A DNA stretch of 36,969 bases from Chloroflexota bacterium. GTDB lineage: Bacteria > Chloroflexota > Anaerolineae > Anaerolineales > UBA4823. The first letter of the stretch is position 1, and every line of letters begins with the position of its first letter. Of this stretch, positions 23,633 to 31,121 are shown one piece after another. A program made the position numbers and the translations under genes. Below the pieces are notes generated by a model. That model was not told the origin of the DNA, did not search any database, and saw only the letters and a program-made list of their open reading frames with translations. The stretch lies in assembly GCA_012516075.1 (NCBI GenBank), contig JAAYXE010000013.1, positions 1 through 36,969 on the forward strand, read 5' to 3'.

Positions 23633-25666
23633 ATGAAAGGTAAGCTGTCAACAGCGCTGAGCCTGCTTTTTGTCCTGGTCCTGATGGCATCCCCACTGGG
23701 CGCACTGTCCACATGGGCTGCACCCAAACCTCCCGACTACAACCCAGTTCTGATGGGCCCCGATTTCCGCGAAAAATATATTGGCCCGTCTGACATCGTG
23801 GGTATCCCTGAAGCGGGTGAATCTGCAGCCGAAACCGCTCAGGTCTCTGGTACCAGCCTGGAGGCCTGCACGATTGACACCAAGTTCATGCTGACCTACG
23901 ATGACTTCAACGGTCGGCTCATCGTGGATGAATACCTGCTGGTAGGTGAGAGCGCGCTAACCGAGGTCTGGGTTCAGGCCAACTTGAGCTTTCCGGCTAA
24001 TGACCCGCGTCCCACACCTGTGATCACGTGTGAACAGGTTGCCTACCTGATCGACGAGTTCGACAACAATATCTACCCGACCGAGATCGCGTTCTTCGGC
24101 ACGCCCAACTTCCATGACGGCTCCAATGCGATCCTGGACGACATCCTGGGCCTCCCGTCGGATTATTACTACAATCCGGATGGCCGTCAGATCGTGATGG
24201 TCTCCAATATCCGCGACGACAACTACTACAATCCGTCCTTCCCCAACTACATCGCCGGCTTCTACTGGGGTCTGTACGAACAGTACTTTGACCGCAATAT
24301 CATGAATATTGACGCCTACGACTGGGAGAACCGGGTTGGTGATGACGCTGCCCGCCCGAACCTGTATGAAGGCGTCTTCGCCCACGAGTACCAGCACCTG
24401 CTGCACGACGACTATGACCCCGATGAAGAGAGCTGGATCAACGAGGGCATGGCCGACCTGGCTGAGTTCCTGGTAGGCTACGGTCACCCCGACAGCCACG
24501 TTGTCGATATCACCAACCGGCCCGAAAACTCGCTGGTGGCCTGGGGCGATCAGGGTCCGCTGGAAATCCTGGCCGACTACGGTATTGCCTACCTGTTCCA
24601 GTTGTATCTGATGGAGCAGTATGGCCAGTCCTTCATCCAGGCGCTGTTCCACAACCCGGAGAACAGCATTACCAGCGTGGAATCCACCCTGGCGGCCTTC
24701 AACTCGCGGCGGAACTATGAAGAGGTCTTTCGCGATTTCTCCATCGCCTTGGTGGTGGATGCGTACAAGGGTGGCAAGTACTACGAGTTCAAGAACATCG
24801 ACATTGCAATCAACCTTGGAACTCCTGACAACCCCAACACTGAGGCCTTCGCCACTCCTGGCGCTCCGCCGTGGGGCACTGATTACGTCTGGATTACGGG
24901 TGACCTGAAGGAAGTCCACTCGCTGGTCTTCAACGGCGTCGACTACTTCATCTTCCCCACCGGCTGGTCCTCGGACGGCGAAGTCCTGTGGGGCGGTGAG
25001 GGCGACCTGATCGACAACTGGGCCATCTTCCCTGCCACCGGTGGCGGAACGCTCACCTTCGACACCATGTATGAAATCGAGGAATTCTGGGACTTCGGTT
25101 TCGTTCAGGTCTCCACCGACGGCGGTGTAACCTGGACCAGCCTGGAGAATGAGTACACAACCACCGAGCATGATCCCAGCGCTCATCCCAAGGTTGTGGA
25201 AAATCTGCCTGGCCTGACCGGCTCAAGCGGTGGCTGGGTCACCATGAGCTTCGACCTGAGCGCCTACGCCGGCCAGGATATCCTCATCGGCTTCCGCTAT
25301 GTGACCGACTGGGCTTCTAACGAGGCTGGCTGGTTCATCGACAACATCTACTACGATGGCGACCTGATCTCCGATGGCTCCAGCACGGATCCGTTCCAGG
25401 ATCTGACCGAGATCATCCCGATCAACAACGACTTCTCGGTGACCTTCCTGGGCATGAAGGGCAGCCCGAAGAACCCGCAGCTCCTGGTCCTCCCTCTGGA
25501 ACTGGATGATATGACAGAAGACGGCGCCATCCGGCTGCACCGCCTGCTCTCATCCTCCAACCAGGCGCTCATGCTGGTAACCTACAAGGCTCCAGAAGGC
25601 TTCAACCGCTACGCCGATTACTCCTATGAGATCGTCTACAGGGAGAAAGGCCCGCGAAAGAAGTAA
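23633..25666 (+). CDS. secreted zinc metalloprotease-like protein with immune-inhibitor-A-type C-terminal domain
   Basis: This 677-residue protein has a clear signal peptide (about 1-30, ending STWAA). The zinc motif HEYQH at 251-255 is followed by SWINEGMADLAEF, in which Glu271 of the NEGMAD segment is the expected third ligand, so it is a gluzincin-type metallopeptidase with Glu252 as general base. A C-terminal jelly-roll-like region (about 470-590: QVSTDGGVTWTSL and GWFIDNIYYDG) matches the domain found in M6 immune inhibitor A proteases. The zinc site differs from true M6, which uses HExxHxxGxxH, so the family name is uncertain. Codons are strongly biased to C-ending forms, unlike most neighbours, which with the strong promoter suggests high expression. 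It is secreted and probably degrades extracellular protein. It is a single gene with a long structured leader and its own terminator. Confidence 0.82.
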   Translation: MKGKLSTALSLLFVLVLMASPLGALSTWAAPKPPDYNPVLMGPDFREKYIGPSDIVGIPEAGESAAETAQVSGTSLEACTIDTKFMLTYDDFNGRLIVDEYLLVGESALTEVWVQANLSFPANDPRPTPVITCEQVAYLIDEFDNNIYPTEIAFFGTPNFHDGSNAILDDILGLPSDYYYNPDGRQIVMVSNIRDDNYYNPSFPNYIAGFYWGLYEQYFDRNIMNIDAYDWENRVGDDAARPNLYEGVFAHEYQHLLHDDYDPDEESWINEGMADLAEFLVGYGHPDSHVVDITNRPENSLVAWGDQGPLEILADYGIAYLFQLYLMEQYGQSFIQALFHNPENSITSVESTLAAFNSRRNYEEVFRDFSIALVVDAYKGGKYYEFKNIDIAINLGTPDNPNTEAFATPGAPPWGTDYVWITGDLKEVHSLVFNGVDYFIFPTGWSSDGEVLWGGEGDLIDNWAIFPATGGGTLTFDTMYEIEEFWDFGFVQVSTDGGVTWTSLENEYTTTEHDPSAHPKVVENLPGLTGSSGGWVTMSFDLSAYAGQDILIGFRYVTDWASNEAGWFIDNIYYDGDLISDGSSTDPFQDLTEIIPINNDFSVTFLGMKGSPKNPQLLVLPLELDDMTEDGAIRLHRLLSSSNQALMLVTYKAPEGFNRYADYSYEIVYREKGPRKK

Positions 25667-25696
25667 CCACCGGTAACCACCGATCCTTAGTTACAG

Positions 25697-25730
25697 GAGA
25701 GCCCGCTGCGACCAGCGGGCTCTCTTCTTA
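25697..25730 (+). terminator. terminator after the metalloprotease-like gene
   Basis: GAGAGCCCGCTG at 25697-25708 pairs perfectly with 25713-25724 over a CGAC loop, followed by TTCTTA. It lies 30 bases after the stop. Confidence 0.75.
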
Positions 25731-25819
25731 ATCGACCACAATCCCGCCAGCCTGGCGTTCACAGCACGTTGCAGGCGGAAATAAGGCTTTCAGCCCCGAA
25801 CGGGGTTATCCTGCTTCTA

Positions 25820-26368
25820 TTAATCTACCGGGATCCAGGGATCCGCGTCTGTAGGACCCTCCCCTTCCAGGAGCGGGGGCAGGGCAGGCATCCCGTCCTC
25901 GCCGCACAGAACCGCGCGGTCCTGAACATCATCCGTATGATAGGTGTAGGTCTCTCCACCTGCCTGCAGGACAATACGGTAGCCGGGGACAACCGCCTGC
26001 GTGTACTGGAACCCAGGCAATGGGCATCCAATGGAGCCGTCAGGCCACTCCACCGCCTCGACACTCACGACCTCGATCTTGTCCTCCGAAATCTTCAGGC
26101 GCTTGCTGAGATCCGCGATGACAGCCTCTTCCGGTGTGCCAGTATCAGCGATTTCCGGCTCATCCTCCGCCTGCGGCTCTTCGGTAAGTACTGGCTTGGG
26201 GGTGGGTGCTTCTGTTTCCGTGGGAATTTCTGGAGATGGAACCGCTGGCGCCTCAGTGGCTTCTTCAATGGATTCAAGCGGGGGCTGAGCGCAAGGGGAT
26301 GCGCATGCAGCCATCAGAACTGCAATCAGGAACAACAGCAGACTGGCGTTCAGAATGCTTTTCTTCAT
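25820..26368 (-). CDS. lipoprotein with C-terminal domain of unknown function
   Basis: This protein of about 182 residues has a lipoprotein signal ending in the lipobox LMAAC, so it should be lipid-anchored outside the membrane. A Pro/Glu/Thr-rich linker (about 25-80) leads to a C-terminal domain: a short helical part (AVIADLSKRLKISEDKIEVV), then VEWPDGSIGCPLPGFQYTQ and PGYRIVLQAGGETYTYHTDD. I recall this domain, with its SxGCPxPG and GYxIxL blocks, as recurrent in Chloroflexota and cyanobacterial exported proteins; its function is not known to me. Two cysteines (in GCPLPG and AVLCGEDG) may form a disulfide. ATG 26368 is preferred over an adjacent TTG at 26371; AAGGAGGA lies upstream. No partner gene is in the same operon. 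Confidence 0.82.
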   Translation of the reverse strand: MKKSILNASLLLFLIAVLMAACASPCAQPPLESIEEATEAPAVPSPEIPTETEAPTPKPVLTEEPQAEDEPEIADTGTPEEAVIADLSKRLKISEDKIEVVSVEAVEWPDGSIGCPLPGFQYTQAVVPGYRIVLQAGGETYTYHTDDVQDRAVLCGEDGMPALPPLLEGEGPTDADPWIPVD

Positions 26369-26499
26369 CAATGGTTGTCCTCCTTCCTTCTCATTCCACC
26401 CAGTTCATAATCCTATGACGAAGAACAGTGACCGGAAGTTCCCGGGCAGTGTATTTGAGACGGATTCCAGTGGCATGGATGCTCTCTGGGCTGGGCGCA

Positions 26500-26536
26500 A
26501 GAAAAATCAGGACAGGCGCACGGCCTGTCCTGATTT
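26500..26536 (-). terminator. terminator of the secreted nuclease gene
   Basis: AAATCAGGACAGGC at 26504-26517 pairs perfectly with 26523-26536 over a 5-base loop. On the minus strand the stem runs into a run of five T. It lies 17 bases after the stop at 26554. The rest of 26372-26553 holds nothing recognised. Confidence 0.8.
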
Positions 26537-26553
26537 AGTCGGAATGAAAAGGT

Positions 26554-29500
26554 CTAGGGCAGGGTCAGCAAAAGCTGCGTTTCCTGCACGAGAGCATTCG
26601 AGGCATTAACGGTGATGAACCGGGGCGTAAAGCCCTGCACCTGGTTAACAAAGGCCTGCAGCTGGCTGCGGTAAGCCTGCGTCTGACCGTTCTCGTAGAA
26701 GCGTTCGGCACGCGCCAGCCGGTCCAGCAGGATGCTGTCTTTGCCGCCCGTAATTGCACCCGCGGCGGTGAAGTAATTCACCAGGTTTTCCATACGCTCG
26801 ATTGTCGGCGAAAGAGAAAGTCGCGCCACCCATGGATCGTGATCCGACAGACCTCGCGGGCCGTCCCCGTCAAAGTCGGCCGGCCAGTCGCTGTTGATGT
26901 GTGCCGCCCGCACCTGATTGAGTTCAGCCAGCAGCGCCGGAGAGACAAACATCTGGTCCAGGGTCTGGGCCTGCCCATCAAAGATGTAGCTGTAAGCGCT
27001 GGCGGGCACTTCTGCGAGCAGCACGTCATACAGATTGGTCAGCCCGGCTTCGTACAGCGGCCCCAGCTGGTCGCTGGGATAAAGCGGATCTCCCGGCGCA
27101 AATGGATCGTCAGGCCGCGGGAAGACGTTCAGGTCGCCGCCAACGATGATGCGGGCTTCAGGATCAACCGCCAGAATTGCACCGGCGATCGCTGCATTGT
27201 AGGAAGCCTGCTCGGTGCGCTGTCCCACACGCTCACCGGGCGTGCTGCTGAAGTGGTTGCTGACGACATAGATGTCGGTGAAAACACTCGTCCCCACAGA
27301 CTCTCGCCAGACACGGAAAAGGCCCACCTGCGGAGCCCGCGTGAACACAAAAGAACCATCCTGCCCGGTTGAGGTGTCCACATCTGCGGGTAGCACTGCG
27401 TTGAGCGCTTTCGGATTCTGCACATCCGTGTTGATGTCCAGGGCATCACCCCGATAATCGATCTGCGGGCTGCTGCCCAGCACCGGATCGCTCGCCAGGG
27501 CCGGTAGAAGTTCGACCCGGTCGGTGCGGTAGAGGAAGCCGGAGACAATCCCCCGGTTATCAGCCCCATCGCGGTCATATGCAGCCTGGTAGGAAGGCCC
27601 ACCCATCGACTCGATCACCGCAGCCAGCTCCTGTACGGTGTCCGGTCTCCCATCGGCGTTATTTGCCGTTCCGCAGGTGAAGCTGCCGTTATAGGTGCAG
27701 ATGTCCTGATCCTCTGCCTCCTGCACCAGGATGATATCCGGGCTGTGCAGATCATTGATAATCTGCTGGGCGATTTCTTGCAGGCGAGCCTGGTAAGCTT
27801 CGTCGCTTTCCGGAACATAGTCGAAAGGAGGGCTTATCCCTTCACAGCCCGGGTTGCCGGCAAAGTCGCAGCCGTCAAAGGGATCATCGCGGAAGTCATA
27901 CAGGTTTTCGAGGTTATAAACCGCAGTGCTGAACTCTCGGCTGCGGTCCGGCGCCTGAGGAGGCGCGTTGCCGGCCGGATCCGGCCCGGCCTGCAGACTG
28001 ATCTGGTCGCTGACCTGCACGGAGTACTTGCCAAAGCTGTAATACACACCGCCGGTAGCTCCACTCGCCAGCGTATCGAACGTCCTGGCCGGAGCGATCA
28101 ATGCCTTAGAATCGCCTTCGGTGGCTTTAATCCCCAGGCTGCCCATCATGATGCGGTAGCCGTTCCCGTTATCGAACAGTTTTTCAGGGATATCATCCAG
28201 CGGGTGCGGATCGCGGAACACGCGGCGGGCATACGCATCCTCATTCAGAGCCGGGACTGCATCCGCTCGCATCACCCACACTTCGCCGTCCAGCGTGCTG
28301 GCGAACACATTACGCCCCCCGGTTACAATGCTGCCTGCCGGAACGAGAGCGCGCATACTTTCACGGCGTTCCCAGTAGCGGTTTGCCTCTTCAAGATCGG
28401 CCGGTGGGTTGGCTTCAAACGCCGGCACTTCCACCGCGATGTCCACCCCACTGCGGACCACGGAGATCAGGAATGGATTCACCAGTTCGGTCAGGTTGAA
28501 AAATTCGTCAACCGGGCCGCGCAGCACTACCTCGTCACCCACCTGGGGTTCGTAGAACCCGCCTCCGTCCACGCGCAGCGTCGTAAAACCACCGTGAAAC
28601 ACAAAAATGCCGTCCGAAGTGTTCGGGTCGTCATCATTCGTCGTATCCGTATTCTGAATGAAGAAACCGTAATTTAGCCCTCCGGAGCTGGTCCGGGCAA
28701 TGGTTTTCTCATAAATCACGCCCTGAACCACAACCGTTTGGCCATCCAACGGCGAGGCATGCAGTGCACCGTTATCATCATCGGCTACCACCCCCTGTAT
28801 CTCGCCGATGGGCGTCACCCCAATCACGTTGACTGTTAGCGAGCATGAGGCAGTTTGCGGCGTGCTGTCTGCATTGGCAGCCGTCAATGTAACAATGTAG
28901 TTCCCGGACGGAACCGCCGCATCGATTGTGACGGTCGCGGATGCAGTCTCCCCCACAGCGCCGGCAGGCTGCAGCTCGCTGATCGAAATGACACCAGGAT
29001 CTGGCGCAGGGGTAACAGCCGACACTGCAATATCCACCACCGCACCATCTGCATCGCTGGCGGTGACCGTCGTGGAAGCCGGGCTGCCTTCAGTGACCGT
29101 CAGCGGCCCACCGCAGGTGATGTTTACAGGCAGGTTATCCACTTCACCCAGAACCTGGCCGGTGTTGAATGCGCCAAAGGTGGCGGCAGAAGGTCCGCTC
29201 CAGGTGAAATGATCATAATTGGTGCCCGTACCGGTCAGTTGCAGTGAGAATCCCACCGGTGTGCTCGACCCTTCCGAGACGCCGATATCCGTACTCACCA
29301 GCCCTGCTGCAGGGCCGTTTGCTGCTGTAAAGGTGCCCTCATAACTGAGGAACTGGATCACATTTCCACCCGAATCGACCAGCGCGATGCCATCCGGATC
29401 CCCGTTCTGTATGCCGTTCACAGGATAGTTAACCACGACCGTCCCAAAGCCAGTCCCCTGATCCGGAATCGTGCCGCTCAGAGTTGTCGTGTTATAGGTT

Positions 29501-29739
29501 CCTCCTCCGGCTCCATTGTAAAGAACGATTTGCCACCCGCTCAGATCGGTTCCCGCCGGTCCTGCGATCTCAATAGCCTCGCCGCTGTCTGTGCCATCGT
29601 TATCGTAATGGATTTCGTTAATGAAAACGCTTGCTGCCGGTACAGTAAACCACTTTGGAGCAGCAAGCGCAGCCCCTGGAAGAAGCAGACCAATGATCAA
29701 TGCCAGGGTCAACAATACTCGAGCCTCGGTTTTGCTCAT
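26554..29739 (-). CDS. large secreted nuclease: lamin-tail, OB-like, EEP nuclease and FIMAH-type domains
   Basis: This 1061-residue exported protein is modular. A signal peptide (1-27) is followed by a lamin-tail domain (about 35-195, VFINEIHYDNDGTDSGEAIE), an Ig-like or linker region (about 200-305), an OB-fold-like domain (about 312-430, TVVVQGVIYEK and YGFFIQNTD), and an endonuclease/exonuclease/phosphatase domain (about 603-976). The EEP motifs are present: VYNLENLYDF (608-616), ILVQEAED with Glu674, SNHF with His829, GGDLNVFP with Asp869 and Asn871, and LSDHDPW with His967. The C-terminal 80 residues (GAITGGKDSILLDRLARAER) match the helical FIMAH module seen at the end of secreted proteins. 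This layout matches extracellular ExeM-like nucleases, so hydrolysis of extracellular DNA, perhaps for nutrients or biofilm turnover, is likely. AAGGAG precedes the ATG. Monocistronic. Confidence 0.9.
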   Translation of the reverse strand: MSKTEARVLLTLALIIGLLLPGAALAAPKWFTVPAASVFINEIHYDNDGTDSGEAIEIAGPAGTDLSGWQIVLYNGAGGGTYNTTTLSGTIPDQGTGFGTVVVNYPVNGIQNGDPDGIALVDSGGNVIQFLSYEGTFTAANGPAAGLVSTDIGVSEGSSTPVGFSLQLTGTGTNYDHFTWSGPSAATFGAFNTGQVLGEVDNLPVNITCGGPLTVTEGSPASTTVTASDADGAVVDIAVSAVTPAPDPGVISISELQPAGAVGETASATVTIDAAVPSGNYIVTLTAANADSTPQTASCSLTVNVIGVTPIGEIQGVVADDDNGALHASPLDGQTVVVQGVIYEKTIARTSSGGLNYGFFIQNTDTTNDDDPNTSDGIFVFHGGFTTLRVDGGGFYEPQVGDEVVLRGPVDEFFNLTELVNPFLISVVRSGVDIAVEVPAFEANPPADLEEANRYWERRESMRALVPAGSIVTGGRNVFASTLDGEVWVMRADAVPALNEDAYARRVFRDPHPLDDIPEKLFDNGNGYRIMMGSLGIKATEGDSKALIAPARTFDTLASGATGGVYYSFGKYSVQVSDQISLQAGPDPAGNAPPQAPDRSREFSTAVYNLENLYDFRDDPFDGCDFAGNPGCEGISPPFDYVPESDEAYQARLQEIAQQIINDLHSPDIILVQEAEDQDICTYNGSFTCGTANNADGRPDTVQELAAVIESMGGPSYQAAYDRDGADNRGIVSGFLYRTDRVELLPALASDPVLGSSPQIDYRGDALDINTDVQNPKALNAVLPADVDTSTGQDGSFVFTRAPQVGLFRVWRESVGTSVFTDIYVVSNHFSSTPGERVGQRTEQASYNAAIAGAILAVDPEARIIVGGDLNVFPRPDDPFAPGDPLYPSDQLGPLYEAGLTNLYDVLLAEVPASAYSYIFDGQAQTLDQMFVSPALLAELNQVRAAHINSDWPADFDGDGPRGLSDHDPWVARLSLSPTIERMENLVNYFTAAGAITGGKDSILLDRLARAERFYENGQTQAYRSQLQAFVNQVQGFTPRFITVNASNALVQETQLLLTLP

Positions 29740-29987
29740 TCAATTTTCTCCTTCAGGCTGTATGGAATCTCTACTCGGGCCGCTCACAATAAGCGGGGTC
29801 AGACAGATGGATGGAATCAGGAGACGCGTACAGGATAAGCACGCGTTAACTCCGAACCAACCAGAATTTTCGTACAGAAATCAGGGGACATTTGTAGTCT
29901 GCGGTCCGTTCGTGATTCGTTCACGGAAGCGCTAGTGCCGGAACAGTTTCCGATATCGACATGATCATTTTCCACCCCCTGAGATGG

Positions 29988-30016
29988 ATTCTATAAAAAC
30001 AGGTATGGTTTGTCAA
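29988..30016 (-). promoter_or_regulatory. sigma70 promoter of the secreted nuclease gene
   Basis: On the minus strand TTGACA (30011-30016) and TAGAAT (29988-29993) are exactly 17 bases apart. Transcription would begin near 29981, leaving a leader of about 240 bases before the ATG at 29739. I see no gene in 29740-30191; small open frames there lack ribosome sites. Confidence 0.72.
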
Positions 30017-30118
30017 AGGTTTCGAGAACGAAATCGTGGTGCTGCCAGGCATGTAGACTGTTCGAAAAATGTCATCTACCAGCATAAATACTGTCGGTGA
30101 TCCGTGCGCAACTGCAGG

Positions 30119-30124
30119 TATAAT
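30119..30124 (+). promoter_or_regulatory. candidate -10 box of the permease operon
   Basis: TATAAT lies 68 bases before the permease ATG at 30192. The -35 region (GGTGAT-like) is weak. The surrounding GGTATAATTGC is repeated before the antiporter gene at 35196-35206. Confidence 0.45.
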
Positions 30125-30191
30125 TGCTTTTTATTATTCCAGATTGAAGCGATTATTCACTATCGGGAAATAACTTTTTAGGCTCTGAACG

Positions 30192-31121
30192 ATGCTTCTC
30201 TATATCGTGCGCCGCCTGGGGATAATCCTGCTCATCTCAGGCTGCATCGTATACTTCTCATTTCTGGGGATGGATATGATGGGGCCGCGTCAGGCTGCCG
30301 ACAGCAGCAGCCGGCTTTCCATCATCGAGCGGCTGGAGGACGCTGTACCTGCCGCCGGGAAGCAGTCGATTGACTTTTTTTCCGGACTGCTGCGCGGCGA
30401 TCTCGGAAATGTGCCCACTGTTTCCGGTGAACGACCAGTCGTTGAGATTGCCAGAGATGCCTATCAGAAGTCAATCGGGCTGATCCTGGCTGCTCTGGGC
30501 CTGGCCTCCCTGATCGGATTTGCTGCTGGCATCCTCGCTGCGCTCGCCCGGCAGAAGCGGCGTGAATACTTCATTCTGGTGCTTTCCATGATTGGAATAT
30601 CGGCCCCCTCCTTTTTGATTGCCGTTCTGCTCCAGCAGGGGGGCATTAAATACACCACGACATTCGGTGTTCAACTGGTCAGCATGGGTGGTTACGGATG
30701 GGATTTTAAACACCTGGTGATGCCGCTGATCGTGCTCACCGTGCGGCCGCTGGCAAACATTACCAGCACCACTTTCACAGCGCTCAGCCGTATTATGGAT
30801 GAGGATTACATGCGCACGGCCTTCTCGAAAGGGCTCTCCCGACCCGCTGCCGTGCGCGTGCATGCCCTGCGCAACCTGGGTGTCAGTGTGTTAACTTCGA
30901 TCGGTATCTCTCTGCGTTTTTCCCTCAGCACGCTTCCGCTGGTCGAGTATATCTTCGCCTGGCCTGGAATGGGGCTTCGCATCCTTGAAGCCATCAACAA
31001 CCGCATCCCGCTGCAGGTCGCTGCCCTGGCTTTCGCCATTGGCCTGACCATCCAGCTTGCCTTCTTACTGCTCGACTTGCTTTACCGCTGGATCGATCAC
31101 AGGATGAGTCAGGCCGTATGA
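30192..31121 (+). CDS. peptide-type ABC transporter permease (DppB/OppB family)
   Basis: This 309-residue permease has an N-terminal helix (LLYIVRRLGIILLISG) typical of DppB/OppB, an extracytoplasmic loop of about 70 residues, and five more hydrophobic spans from about 95 to 300. The cytoplasmic EAA loop lies at about 200-222 (DEDYMRTAFSKGLSRPAAV onward), and the C-terminal helices end in LLYRWIDHRM. It should form the membrane channel with the second permease, whose start overlaps its stop by four bases (31118-31121). No substrate-binding protein and no DppD/DppF-type ATPase is encoded nearby, so the ATPase must be elsewhere in the genome or the pair has another role. The ribosome site is weak. 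Confidence 0.88.
   Translation: MLLYIVRRLGIILLISGCIVYFSFLGMDMMGPRQAADSSSRLSIIERLEDAVPAAGKQSIDFFSGLLRGDLGNVPTVSGERPVVEIARDAYQKSIGLILAALGLASLIGFAAGILAALARQKRREYFILVLSMIGISAPSFLIAVLLQQGGIKYTTTFGVQLVSMGGYGWDFKHLVMPLIVLTVRPLANITSTTFTALSRIMDEDYMRTAFSKGLSRPAAVRVHALRNLGVSVLTSIGISLRFSLSTLPLVEYIFAWPGMGLRILEAINNRIPLQVAALAFAIGLTIQLAFLLLDLLYRWIDHRMSQAV

Noticed and set aside
23957..25186. A 409-residue minus-strand open frame inside the metalloprotease-like gene
   Set aside because: It arises from the strong third-position bias of the plus-strand gene, is Val-rich and lacks any motif.
27745..28677. A 310-residue plus-strand open frame inside the nuclease gene
   Set aside because: The minus-strand protein has clear nuclease and lamin-tail motifs across this stretch; the plus frame has none.
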